From positions 22,630-86,629 of the forward strand of contig CAJJRX010000006.1 of NCBI GenBank assembly GCA_905194315.1: a stretch of 64,000 nucleotides of DNA. The letters run 5' to 3'. The notes beneath the pieces were generated by a model, which had not been told where the DNA came from, did not search any database, and saw only the letters and a list, made by a program, of their open reading frames with translations. A program made the position numbers and the translations under genes. The stretch comes from an uncultured Sutterella sp. Its GTDB lineage: Bacteria; Pseudomonadota; Gammaproteobacteria; Burkholderiales; Burkholderiaceae_F. Shown piece after piece: positions 1 to 8,249 of the stretch. Numbering within the stretch: the stretch's first letter is position 1; each line of letters starts with the position of its first letter.

Positions 1-188
1 CCGAAGTGCGCCGCATCCTGAAAACAGGCGGCTCGGTCGGTCGCCGTCTCGACTTCATTGTTCAGGAAATGAACCGTGAGGCCAATACGCTCGGCTCCAA
101 AGCCTCTGCCATTGAAATGACCAATACCGCGCTTGCGCTCAAAGTGGTCATCGAGCAGATGCGCGAACAGATTCAGAACTTGGAATAA
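1..188 (+). CDS. YicC/YloC family endoribonuclease, C-terminal end (partial)
   Basis: Only the last 60 or so residues are present; the gene begins before the window. The tail (LKTGGSVGRRLDFIVQEM, then REANTLGSK) matches the very conserved C-terminus of the YicC/YloC family, which act as endoribonucleases in E. coli and B. subtilis. The stop lies 13 bases before the gmk start, so the two are probably co-transcribed, as is common in proteobacteria. Confidence 0.85.
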   Translation, partial: EVRRILKTGGSVGRRLDFIVQEMNREANTLGSKASAIEMTNTALALKVVIEQMREQIQNLE

Positions 189-201
189 CGGAGGTTCTCT
201 C

Positions 202-837
202 ATGGCTGAAAGAGGTCATCACGCAGGTCGCGTGTTTCTTGTGACAGCACCTTCGGGCGCGGGTAAATCCTCGCTCGTTAATGCACTGCTGAAAATTGAG
301 CCCTCGATCAAACTCTCGATCTCCCACACCACGCGGCAGCCCCGCCCCGGCGAGGAGAACGGACGTGAATATCACTTTGTGAGTGAGGCGGAATTCCTCG
401 CGATGAAAGGACGTGACGAGTTCCTTGAGACCGCCCTTGTGCACGGTAACTACTACGGAACAAGCCTGATCTGGATCGAAAAGCAGATCGCTCAGGGAAA
501 CGATGTGCTTCTGGAAATCGACTGGCAGGGTGCCCGTCAGGTTCGTGAACGCCTCTCCGGCACCGTGGGTATCTTTATTCTTCCCCCTTCGATTGAAGCG
601 CTCGAGTGGCGTCTGCACCACCGCGGCACGGACAGTGAAACCACAATCACCCGCCGGCTGCTTGGAGCGGGGGCTGAAATTGCGCACGCACCTGAATTTG
701 AGTACGTTATAATTAACGAAGATTTCGATGTTGCGCTCTCACAGCTCAGAGCGATCGTTGTAGCAAGCAGACTCGCTTTCAGACACCAGGCTGTCCGTCA
801 CCGCGAGCAATTTATCAGCTTAGGGATCCCGCTCTAA
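202..837 (+). CDS. gmk: guanylate kinase
   Basis: Phosphorylates GMP (and dGMP) to GDP with ATP in the cytoplasm, the step that feeds GTP and (p)ppGpp synthesis. The 211-residue protein has the P-loop APSGAGKSS at residues 16-24 and the GMP-binding stretch TRQPRPGEENG near 43-53; the length is normal for the family. The ATG at 202 is chosen because GGAGG lies just upstream (190-194); the open frame continues to 133 but that part overlaps the preceding gene. It is followed by rpoZ and spoT, the classic proteobacterial order. Confidence 0.96.
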   Translation: MAERGHHAGRVFLVTAPSGAGKSSLVNALLKIEPSIKLSISHTTRQPRPGEENGREYHFVSEAEFLAMKGRDEFLETALVHGNYYGTSLIWIEKQIAQGNDVLLEIDWQGARQVRERLSGTVGIFILPPSIEALEWRLHHRGTDSETTITRRLLGAGAEIAHAPEFEYVIINEDFDVALSQLRAIVVASRLAFRHQAVRHREQFISLGIPL

Positions 838-893
838 CCCGTAGCGTGTGAATACACCGTAAGTCTTTTTAACCACTTTTCATTGAATTAAAC

Positions 894-1094
894 ATGGCCC
901 GCATTACTGTTGAAGATTGCCTGAAAAAAGTTCCCAACCGCTTCCAGATGGTTCTGGCTGCGGCTTATCGCGCCCGTCAGATCGCCCAGGGTTACACACC
1001 CAAGGTTGACGCCAAAGATAAGCCCGCCGTCCTTGCTCTGCGCGAAATCGCTGCAGGGGAAGTGGGTTTGGAAATGTTGAAGAAAATTCAGTGA
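894..1094 (+). CDS. rpoZ: DNA-directed RNA polymerase omega subunit
   Basis: A 66-residue omega subunit that helps fold and assemble the beta' subunit and contributes to (p)ppGpp binding. The N-terminus MARITVEDCLKKVPNRF is the family signature. It sits 56 bases after gmk and is followed by a hairpin with a T-run, so the gmk-rpoZ message probably ends there while spoT has its own or read-through expression. The length is at the short end but typical of betaproteobacteria. Confidence 0.96.
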   Translation: MARITVEDCLKKVPNRFQMVLAAAYRARQIAQGYTPKVDAKDKPAVLALREIAAGEVGLEMLKKIQ

Positions 1095-1124
1095 TCACCT
1101 TCACTGCATTTCCTCTGAACACGT

Positions 1125-1174
1125 AAAAAGTCAGGCCCTTTTTCTGGGAAATTTCCCTCGGCCTGACTTTTTTT
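1125..1174 (+). terminator. rho-independent terminator after rpoZ
   Basis: AAAAAGTCAGGC is matched by GCCTGACTTTTT, followed by a T-run. It lies between rpoZ and spoT on the coding strand. Confidence 0.8.
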
Positions 1175-1222
1175 ATTCTTAACCTTTTTCCATAAGGGTT
1201 CCCGCCTGGTGCGGAAGACCTT

Positions 1223-3592
1223 GTGAGTGACTCGAACGGACTTATATATACGATGATTGACACAACTGTATATCCGGACGACATGTATGCGACTGCTGAG
1301 GAGCTCAATGGCGCTCGTCCTCAGCCCAGCCCTGCGTCTAAACGCGAGGTGCCTGCTGCAAAACCTGTCCCCGACAAGCCGACGCACGAGATACTCACTC
1401 CGAGTCTGCTGCCGGACGCGGATCTGCCGCTGTTCACACCGACGAATGAACCTGCGATCGTGTCAGCCTCTGCGCTTGTCGACCGCAGTCATCAGTACAT
1501 GAGCAATGCGGAAGTGGAAAAGGTCCGTGAAGCATACCGCTATGCGGACGCGGCACACCTCGGACAGTTCCGCAAATCCGGTGAGCCCTACATTACGCAC
1601 CCCATCGCCGTGGCCTCTATTCTGGCCTCCTGGAAGATGGATGCCCCCACCATTCAGGCCGGCCTCATGCATGACGTGCTTGAGGACACCGGAACGAGCA
1701 AACAGGAAATGGCCGAGAAATTCGGCATGGAGGTGGCAGAACTCGTTGACGGGGTGAGCAAACTCGACAAACTGCGCTTTTCCTCTGCGGAGGCGGCTCA
1801 GGCGGAGAGTTTCCGCAAGATGCTGCTTGCCATGTCCCGCGACGTGCGCGTCATCCTCGTCAAACTGGCTGACCGTCTGCATAATCTACGCACCCTCGGC
1901 GTCATGCGTCCGGAAAAACGCGCCCGCATTGCCAAGGAGACGCTTGATATCTATGTGCCCCTTGCGCATCAGCTCGGTCTGAACAACGTCTTCCGTGAGC
2001 TCCAGGAGCTCAGCTTTGCCAACCGCTACCCGCGCCGCTATGAAATCCTCTATCACAACGTGCTCAAGCAGCGTAACGCCCGCCGTGCCGTGCTGGAGAA
2101 AATTCTGGCGGAAACCCGCGCACAGCTGCCCAAATACAACATCCGCGCACGGGTGATCGGCAGGGACAAAACCATCTACGGCATCTACAACAAGATGCGA
2201 ACCCAGCATCAGTCGTTTTCTGATGCACTCGATATCTACGGGTTCCGTGTCATTGTGCGCAGCCTTGAAGAGTGCTATCTGACGCTTTGCGCCCTGCACT
2301 CGCTTTTCAAACCGGTGCACCGCCGGTTTAAGGACTTTATTGCCATTCCGAAGATGAACGGCTATCAGAGCATCCATACGACGGTTATCGGTCCTAACGG
2401 CACACCGATTGAATATCAGATCCGTACGGAGGATATGCATCGCGTGGCCGAGTACGGCATTCTCACGCAGTGGCTGTTTAAAAACGATTTCGACAGCCAT
2501 GATATGCAGTCGCGCACATCCGCCTGGCTTGCCAATCTGATGGAAATTCAGCGCAACTCCGCTGACAGCAGCGAGTTTCTGGAAAACATCAAGGTTGACC
2601 TTTTCCCGAACAGGCTTTACGCCTTCACACCGCAGGGCAAGATTATCTCCCTGCCCAAGAGTTCCACCCCGGTGGACTTTGCCTATCAGGTGCACACCGA
2701 TGTGGGTAACCACGCGGTCGGCTGCAAGATTAACGGAGAGCCCCGTGCGCTCAATACCCGTCTGAGCAACGGGGATATGGTGGAGATTCAGACAAATCCG
2801 CATTCATTCCCGAGTCCCGCGTGGCTTGAAAGCGTCCGCTCGGGCAAAGCCCGTGCGGAAATCCGCCAGTTCCTCAGAACCCGTCTACCTGAAGAGTCCG
2901 AACGGCTTGGCATGGAGGCGCTCAGAAAAGAGGCGGATCAGAACCGCTTCAGTCTCGAAGCGGTCCCCGAAACAGTCTGGCAGAAGCTGCGCGAAGAACT
3001 CGAAGTGCCTGACGACAAAAGTCTTTACACCTCCATCGGCCTCGGGAAAGACCTCCCGGCTGCTGTGCTGCACCGTCTGGTGAAGATGACGCACGAGCTT
3101 GACTCGGCCAATCCGCTTCATCCCCTGCCCGCCGTCAAAATCCGCGGCAGTGAAGGGGTGGCCGTTGAGCTCTCCAAGGACTGTCATCCGATCCCCGGCG
3201 ACACCATCATGGGCTACAGCCGCACCGGGCACGGTCTCGTGATTCACCGCGCCGACTGCCCGCACTGCCGTCGCAGCATGAAGACAGAACCCTCGCGCTG
3301 GCTCGAGGTACAGTGGGCCGAAGAGCAGAATCACGCCAATCACGCTGTTCCGGTGGATATTCTGGTCTCCGACCAGAATACGGCTCTTGCCTCGATCACC
3401 ACCAGCATTGCCGAAGCCAATTCGAGTATTGTCGGTGTCGTGTTCTACGAAAAGGGGTCGGATCAGTACCTGCGCCTGACACTGCAGGTTCGTGACCGCG
3501 GACATCTGATGTATGTCATCAAGATGATCAAGAAAAACCCGGGCGTGTTGCAGGCCAAGCGTGTTCTCGAGGCCGGCGCCCCGCACAAGTAA
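1223..3592 (+). CDS. spoT: bifunctional (p)ppGpp synthetase/hydrolase, RelA/SpoT family
   Basis: Makes and degrades the alarmone (p)ppGpp. Visible parts in order: an N-terminal extension of about 90 residues; the HD hydrolase domain (TH at 125-126, HDVLEDT at 150-156, LADRLHNLRT at 215-224); the synthetase domain (about 305-420); a TGS domain (about 461-525); a Cys-containing linker (DCPHC); and a C-terminal ACT domain. An intact HD motif argues for a hydrolase-competent SpoT/Rel rather than a RelA with dead hydrolase. The start is uncertain: GTG 1223 has GGAAGA upstream, while ATG 1253 would shorten the extension by ten residues. At 789 residues it is longer than E. coli SpoT because of the N-terminal extension. 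Confidence 0.94.
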   Translation: MSDSNGLIYTMIDTTVYPDDMYATAEELNGARPQPSPASKREVPAAKPVPDKPTHEILTPSLLPDADLPLFTPTNEPAIVSASALVDRSHQYMSNAEVEKVREAYRYADAAHLGQFRKSGEPYITHPIAVASILASWKMDAPTIQAGLMHDVLEDTGTSKQEMAEKFGMEVAELVDGVSKLDKLRFSSAEAAQAESFRKMLLAMSRDVRVILVKLADRLHNLRTLGVMRPEKRARIAKETLDIYVPLAHQLGLNNVFRELQELSFANRYPRRYEILYHNVLKQRNARRAVLEKILAETRAQLPKYNIRARVIGRDKTIYGIYNKMRTQHQSFSDALDIYGFRVIVRSLEECYLTLCALHSLFKPVHRRFKDFIAIPKMNGYQSIHTTVIGPNGTPIEYQIRTEDMHRVAEYGILTQWLFKNDFDSHDMQSRTSAWLANLMEIQRNSADSSEFLENIKVDLFPNRLYAFTPQGKIISLPKSSTPVDFAYQVHTDVGNHAVGCKINGEPRALNTRLSNGDMVEIQTNPHSFPSPAWLESVRSGKARAEIRQFLRTRLPEESERLGMEALRKEADQNRFSLEAVPETVWQKLREELEVPDDKSLYTSIGLGKDLPAAVLHRLVKMTHELDSANPLHPLPAVKIRGSEGVAVELSKDCHPIPGDTIMGYSRTGHGLVIHRADCPHCRRSMKTEPSRWLEVQWAEEQNHANHAVPVDILVSDQNTALASITTSIAEANSSIVGVVFYEKGSDQYLRLTLQVRDRGHLMYVIKMIKKNPGVLQAKRVLEAGAPHK

Positions 3593-3612
3593 ACGGACAT
3601 TGTGTCTGACGG

Positions 3613-3651
3613 AAAGAGTCTGATGTGGCTGTGCTCTTCAGACTCTTTTTT
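3613..3651 (+). terminator. rho-independent terminator after spoT
   Basis: AAAGAGTCTGA pairs with TCAGACTCTTT and is followed by a T-run, 20 bases after the spoT stop. Confidence 0.8.
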
Positions 3652-3728
3652 CCGCCCGCCGGCGCAGAGCCTTCCCTCCGCTTCCCGATTCCGCTATGCT
3701 GCTAAAAGTGTTTTCGGAGATCTGTGCC

Positions 3729-4457
3729 ATGAATTTTCGGGAGTGGCTCTACACCTGCAACAACCTTAAAACCAACTCATGCAGACGTTACTACAAGGAG
3801 GTGTACGGCAGCAGCCGCCTCAACGAACTCGCCTGCTCACTTGAACTGCGTCCGCTTCACACTTACGCAAGCCTTGAGGAGTTTAACGCTGCCAGAGCTG
3901 TGATCTTTGCCAGTAAAGATTTCAAAACCTTCAACAGCAGCGGGAACCGGATGTACTCTGCCGCACTCAACCGGTACGCCGAATATCTTGCGTTTCTGGA
4001 ACACAACGACCTGCTCGCACAGGATCAGGCAGAGCTGGAAAACCGGCGTGATCTCTCAGCAACACAAAAGGAGATGCTCATCCGGGCCCGTATCGGACAG
4101 GGACTTTACCGAAAAAAGGTGCTCGATCGCTGGAATGGACGCTGTGCCGTCACCGGTTTCGCTTCACCCGTCATGCTGCTTGCCTCACACATTAAACCGT
4201 GGCGCATCTGCTCGGACGAGGAACGGCTCGATGCGGACAACGGCCTCGCTCTCAGTCCGACACTGGACCGCGCCTTTGACCAGGGTCTTGTCACTTTTGA
4301 CGGCGTGAGCGGACGAATTCTTTTCTCTCCGCATTTCAGGCATTACGAGCTGCTCGGGCTGAGCACCGGAATGAAACTGCTTCGTGTACCTTCCCGGCAG
4401 ATGCGTACGTACCTTGAGTACCACGAAAGCCATATTTTTCTCGCGGCCGCAGACTGA
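3729..4457 (+). CDS. HNH endonuclease domain protein (HNH_2 type)
   Basis: A 242-residue protein with an unassigned N-terminal half and a C-terminal HNH_2-type nuclease module. Key signs: GRCAVTGF near 137-144, ASHIKPW at 152-158 (the catalytic His), and the block DNGLALSPTLDRAFDQGLVTF near 170-190. Such modules occur in solitary restriction-like or modification-dependent nucleases. The ATG at 3729 is preferred over 3696 because CGGAGA lies 8 bases upstream. It is a single gene, with no methyltransferase or partner, between the spoT terminator and the oppositely oriented greB. The substrate is unknown. Confidence 0.75.
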   Translation: MNFREWLYTCNNLKTNSCRRYYKEVYGSSRLNELACSLELRPLHTYASLEEFNAARAVIFASKDFKTFNSSGNRMYSAALNRYAEYLAFLEHNDLLAQDQAELENRRDLSATQKEMLIRARIGQGLYRKKVLDRWNGRCAVTGFASPVMLLASHIKPWRICSDEERLDADNGLALSPTLDRAFDQGLVTFDGVSGRILFSPHFRHYELLGLSTGMKLLRVPSRQMRTYLEYHESHIFLAAAD

Positions 4458-4508
4458 AATGTAAAGAGGAGCACCCGAAGGCACTCCTCCCGACAGCAGA
4501 ACCGGTTC

Positions 4509-5066
4509 TCAATACGGCTGCTCGTTGGTGTAGGTGACCTCAAGAATCTCCAGCACCTCCACCCCGGCAGGATGTGTCGCAGTGGCCGGTGTCGGCAGCT
4601 TCACCTCATCGCCCTCACGGGCCTTGAGAAAGACACGGGCAATGGGACTGATCCAGCTGACGTCGCCATGAGAAGCGTCCGCCTCATCAATACCCACAAT
4701 TCTGATCTTTCTCTCTTCACCCTTCTGGTTGCAGTAGAGCACCGTCGCCCCGAAAAACACCTGATCCGTCGGCGGACGGGCACCGGGATCGACCACTTCG
4801 GCAGATTCGATACGCTTGTTAAGGAAGCGGATCCGGCGGTCTATTTCACGCAGACGGCGCTTGCCGTACAGGTAGTCTCCGTTTTCGCTGCGGTCACCGT
4901 TACTGGCAGCCCAGGCAACCACATTGACCATATCCGGCCGTTCAACATTGACCAGACGCTCACGCTCATCGAGAAGCCGTCGGTAGCAGGCCGGCGTCAT
5001 GTAATTTTTCGTATTGGGAGGCAGCCCCGGAAGGCTCACCTCATCGTCATCATCTTTTTCGGCCAT
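4509..5066 (-). CDS. greB: transcription elongation factor GreB
   Basis: Rescues backtracked RNA polymerase by stimulating transcript cleavage. The 185-residue protein carries the Gre coiled coil (WAASNGDRSENGDYLYGKRRLREIDRR in part, about residues 52-78) with the acidic tip, then the C-terminal FKBP-like domain (VFFGATV, RIVGIDEAD, SPIARVFLKAREGDEV). The Y-x-KRRLREIDRR form matches GreB rather than GreA. The ATG at 5066 is chosen because GAGGAC precedes it at good spacing; the frame extends 14 codons further upstream. An acidic N-terminal tail (EKDDDDE) precedes the fold. Confidence 0.93.
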   Translation of the reverse strand: MAEKDDDDEVSLPGLPPNTKNYMTPACYRRLLDERERLVNVERPDMVNVVAWAASNGDRSENGDYLYGKRRLREIDRRIRFLNKRIESAEVVDPGARPPTDQVFFGATVLYCNQKGEERKIRIVGIDEADASHGDVSWISPIARVFLKAREGDEVKLPTPATATHPAGVEVLEILEVTYTNEQPY

Positions 5067-5238
5067 GTTCTGTCCTCGCAGACACCCGTGCGTTCCGCAA
5101 ACGGGCAACAGTAAACAGTAGTCAGTGGTTCAATTGTACGTCACTTCACCGGCACTGATTGCAGGCCGGACGTGACCGTCTGTTTCTTGAGGATTACTAT
5201 GCCAGTAGGGTTTCTCCGTATATTTTTTCTGCCTGCAG

Positions 5239-5284
5239 TGTTAAGTGCTTAACATGCTCTATTTTTCGCCTGTGACACTATAAC
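5239..5284 (+). promoter_or_regulatory. candidate activator-type promoter of the cytochrome/flavoprotein operon
   Basis: A perfect two-fold repeat TGTTAAG-TG-CTTAACA spans 5239-5254. A -10-like TATAAC lies at 5279-5284, with no good -35 hexamer at the expected place. The centre of the palindrome would fall about 41-45 bases before transcription start, the position used by class II Crp/Fnr-family activators. A Crp/Fnr-type gene lies at the end of the cluster (7515). The site is seen in the sequence; its binding protein is inference. Confidence 0.45.
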
Positions 5285-5325
5285 AGCAGAAAAAACAACA
5301 ACATTCTTCACGAGGAACACCTGCA

Positions 5326-5664
5326 ATGCCTGAAAACATCAGACCTCTATTAGCCGGCACACTACTGGCCTTCTGTCTTTCTCCTGTTTTTGCGCAAGGC
5401 GTTGCCGGCTTCCATACAGAGTGTAAAGCCTGCCACACGGCCGAACCGCCGGCTGCGGACAACGCAAATTTTGACGCCTGTGTCGGCTGCCACGGTGAAA
5501 AGCCCGGCTCAAAGACCATCACAGTCAACGGCAAAACACTCAATCCGCATGCAGGACATTTTGATGTCTACGACTGCATGCAGTGCCACAAGCCTCACGC
5601 TGAAAGCGTGAACGGCTGTGCCGAATGCCACAAGATCGATGGCGTGACAATGCCGTCGAAATAG
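5326..5664 (+). CDS. exported tetraheme cytochrome c
   Basis: A 112-residue protein with a signal peptide (cleavage after VFA near residue 23) and four CxxCH haem-binding motifs: CKACH 33-37, CVGCH 52-56, CMQCH 84-88, CAECH 98-102. This is the small tetraheme type that feeds electrons to periplasmic flavoprotein reductases (compare the cytochrome domain of Shewanella flavocytochrome c). The flavoprotein gene starts 58 bases downstream in the same direction, so the pair probably forms a two-subunit flavocytochrome. GAGGA lies before the ATG. Confidence 0.9.
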   Translation: MPENIRPLLAGTLLAFCLSPVFAQGVAGFHTECKACHTAEPPAADNANFDACVGCHGEKPGSKTITVNGKTLNPHAGHFDVYDCMQCHKPHAESVNGCAECHKIDGVTMPSK

Positions 5665-5722
5665 CTACAGGAGTCGGGCTTGTTAATCGACTCCATCTGA
5701 ACCAACCACTGAGGATACTGCC

Positions 5723-7408
5723 ATGACTTCAAAACTCAGCCGTCGTAACTTTTTTAAAGTCGCAGGTGCTTCCACCGCTATCGCTACAGCTTCTCCGCTG
5801 GCCTTTGCCGGCGACATGCCCGAAAAATGGAAAGAGCCGAAATGCTCCGGCTGGAGTTGGGAAAAGCCCGTCAAGCCGATTGCCGATGCGCAGATCAAGA
5901 AAACTGTTGAAACTAATGTCGTTGTGATCGGTGCCGGTCTGGCCGGTGTCGCCGCAGCACTTGCCGCCCGTGAGGAAGGTGCTGAAGTCGCTCTTATTGA
6001 AAAGACCAACTCCTGGGGCGCCCGCGGCGGTCACGTCACTGCTTTCGGAACCAAAGTGCACAAAGAGCTCGGCGTGAAAGTGGACTGGGCCGAAATTGTC
6101 CGCCGCCTGATAGCCTGGGGACAGGGTCGTATGGACGAACGTCTGCTCTGGATGTTTGCCAAGAAGTCCGGCGCCTGCATGGACTGGGCCATTGACAAGT
6201 GCGCAAAGAACGATGTCAAGGTGACACTCTGGGAAGGTTATTACAAAGGACCGACCTATACCGAATTCCCGGTGACACACTTCTTCTACAACAAGGACGT
6301 CTCACTTGACTACACCTACGGCAACTCCACCGGTATCGGTAACGTCGTTCTCGTGCCGGCCATGCTCAAAGAAGCGGAAAAGCTTGGTGTGAAGACCTAT
6401 TTCAGAATGCCTGCCGCCCAGTTTGTCCGCAATGCCAAAGGTGACGTTGAAGCAGTGATTGCCGGCCGTCCCGGTAACTACACCCGCTTTGTGGCCCGCA
6501 AGGCTGTTGTGATTGCCTCCGGCTGCTACGCCTCGAACGAGGAAATGCGCAAATGCTACTCGCCGTATTCTCTGCTTGCTGATGCGCAGATCTACTATCC
6601 GGCAAAGACCAACACCGGTGACTGCCACATCATGGCCATGCAGATCGGCGGCGCCATGCAGAAGGTTGATAACCATGCGGCAACAGTGCACCTTGAAGCC
6701 GGTGCCGCCTCTTACGGCTTCCTGCATGTGAATGCGCTCGGCGAACGTTTCAAGAACGAGGACGTCAACACGCAGAGTAAGTCCTGCTCCAAGGAAATTC
6801 AGCCTCACGGTATCGCCTGGACCATCTACGATGCCGACTGGCTTGAACAGGTGAAGTCTCAGGTCGACGGCAACCTCGGCGGCGGTCTGTTCTTCGGTCA
6901 GATGTGGCAGCCCTGGGGTGCCGGCTTTAACACGGAAGTGGAAAAGAATACGCAGGCTCAGCACATCAAGGACGGTAAGGTGTTCGTGGCCAATACCATC
7001 GAAGAGCTCGCCCGGAAGATCAATGTGCCTGCTGAAACACTCAAGAAGACCATCGCCCGCTATAACGAACTCTGCAAGCAGGGCAAGGACACGGACTTCG
7101 GCAAGCGCAAGGAGCTGCTCACACCGGTCCTGAAAGCACCGTTCTATGCCGGCCGTCTGGTGAGCTCTCTGCTGGCCATGTCCGGCGGTCTGCACACCGA
7201 CCCGAGTCTGCAGGTGCTTGATGCCAACGACAAACCGATCGGTCATCTCTTTGTCTGCGGTGCTGCTGCCGGTGACTACTTCGGTTCCGGTGACTACCCG
7301 ACCATCTGCCCGGGTATGAACCACGGCCGTGCCCTGACATTCGGCCGTCTGGCCGGTATTCTGGCGGCCGGCGGTTCCATCGACAAGGTGCCTGACCTTG
7401 CCATGTAA
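5723..7408 (+). CDS. Tat-exported FAD-dependent reductase of the fumarate-reductase flavoprotein superfamily
   Basis: A 561-residue flavoprotein with a twin-arginine signal (SRRNFFK at 6-12, AFA near 29) and an FAD-binding Rossmann motif VVVIGAGLAG at 66-75, continuing to an acidic EK near 93-94. The C-terminal end (GMNHGRALTFGRLAG) is the usual FAD-contacting close of this superfamily. The stretch where true fumarate reductases carry the substrate His/Arg (GGVHGANR-like) reads GDYFGSGDYP here, so fumarate is an unlikely substrate. It probably reduces another organic acceptor in the periplasm with electrons from the tetraheme protein encoded before it. The substrate cannot be told from sequence. 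Confidence 0.85.
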   Translation: MTSKLSRRNFFKVAGASTAIATASPLAFAGDMPEKWKEPKCSGWSWEKPVKPIADAQIKKTVETNVVVIGAGLAGVAAALAAREEGAEVALIEKTNSWGARGGHVTAFGTKVHKELGVKVDWAEIVRRLIAWGQGRMDERLLWMFAKKSGACMDWAIDKCAKNDVKVTLWEGYYKGPTYTEFPVTHFFYNKDVSLDYTYGNSTGIGNVVLVPAMLKEAEKLGVKTYFRMPAAQFVRNAKGDVEAVIAGRPGNYTRFVARKAVVIASGCYASNEEMRKCYSPYSLLADAQIYYPAKTNTGDCHIMAMQIGGAMQKVDNHAATVHLEAGAASYGFLHVNALGERFKNEDVNTQSKSCSKEIQPHGIAWTIYDADWLEQVKSQVDGNLGGGLFFGQMWQPWGAGFNTEVEKNTQAQHIKDGKVFVANTIEELARKINVPAETLKKTIARYNELCKQGKDTDFGKRKELLTPVLKAPFYAGRLVSSLLAMSGGLHTDPSLQVLDANDKPIGHLFVCGAAAGDYFGSGDYPTICPGMNHGRALTFGRLAGILAAGGSIDKVPDLAM

Positions 7409-7441
7409 TCTTCCACTTGCTGTCTGTTGACAGTAAACTTA

Positions 7442-7481
7442 GAGGAGAAAGTTCTTCACCGGACTTTCTCCTCATTTTTTT
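7442..7481 (+). terminator. rho-independent terminator after the flavoprotein gene
   Basis: GAGGAGAAAGT pairs with ACTTTCTCCTC and is followed by a T-run. It separates the reductase operon from the regulator gene. Confidence 0.85.
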
Positions 7482-7514
7482 GGACCGGAATCTCAAAACC
7501 ACACAGAGGCCACT

Positions 7515-8225
7515 GTGCGACAGGTTTTTATTGAATTTCCATGGGTGCACGCACCGGCACCCAGAGAGTTTTATGCGCTTTTTCAAAAGCTTGGAGACTT
7601 CAAAAAGCTCTCTCCTGGCGAAGCCATTAACAACGGCGGCACCGATGGAGAAGTTGCCTTTCTGCTTGACGGGCTTGGCGCCTTTCGCACCGGTGACGAC
7701 CATCAGAGCTGCCACTACATCACACTGGTCACGCCGGGCCGGCTGATCGGTAACGTTGACGGTGTTACCGGCACGGTGGTCAACATCACAGATATTGCTC
7801 TGCGTTCCTCAGAAGCGCTCGTGATCTCACGGCACAGCTTCCGCAAACTGCTCTCTCAGAATCCGGCGCTCTATGACAAACTCACCGAGAGCATCATCCA
7901 GGAGCACGAATCCGATATGGAAGGAATGTTCTCTGTGATGACCGACTCACTTGAAACCCGCATCATCAAGCTTTTTGGCGCGCTGATTTTCCGTGATGCA
8001 CCAAGGAATCTTTTTCACTGGACCAGAGCACTGTCACAGTTTCAGGAAACACCTGTACCGTACGCTTTAACGGTGAGCGAAATAGCCCGCACCGTTGGAG
8101 CCTCCAGAACAGCAACCTCTCTGGTCCTGACCGAGTGGGAACGCAAAGGCCTGCTTCGTCGCAATGCGCAGGAGCGCATCATCACCGCAGAGCTGCTCAG
8201 GCAGGTCACGGACTGGCTCGCATAG
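7515..8225 (+). CDS. Crp/Fnr-family transcriptional regulator
   Basis: A 236-residue protein with an N-terminal cyclic-nucleotide-binding-like beta-barrel (about 15-120), a long dimerisation helix (about 120-150) and a C-terminal winged helix (about 186-215, TVSEIARTVGASRTATSLVL). There is only one cysteine in the sensory part (residue 66), so an FNR-type iron-sulfur cluster is unlikely; the signal is unknown. The GTG start at 7515 is backed by AGAGG six bases upstream. Its position after the cytochrome/flavoprotein pair suggests that it controls them, perhaps through the palindrome at 5239. Confidence 0.85.
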   Translation: MRQVFIEFPWVHAPAPREFYALFQKLGDFKKLSPGEAINNGGTDGEVAFLLDGLGAFRTGDDHQSCHYITLVTPGRLIGNVDGVTGTVVNITDIALRSSEALVISRHSFRKLLSQNPALYDKLTESIIQEHESDMEGMFSVMTDSLETRIIKLFGALIFRDAPRNLFHWTRALSQFQETPVPYALTVSEIARTVGASRTATSLVLTEWERKGLLRRNAQERIITAELLRQVTDWLA

Positions 8226-8249
8226 TCTGCAGCCTGTTCTCAGACCGGA

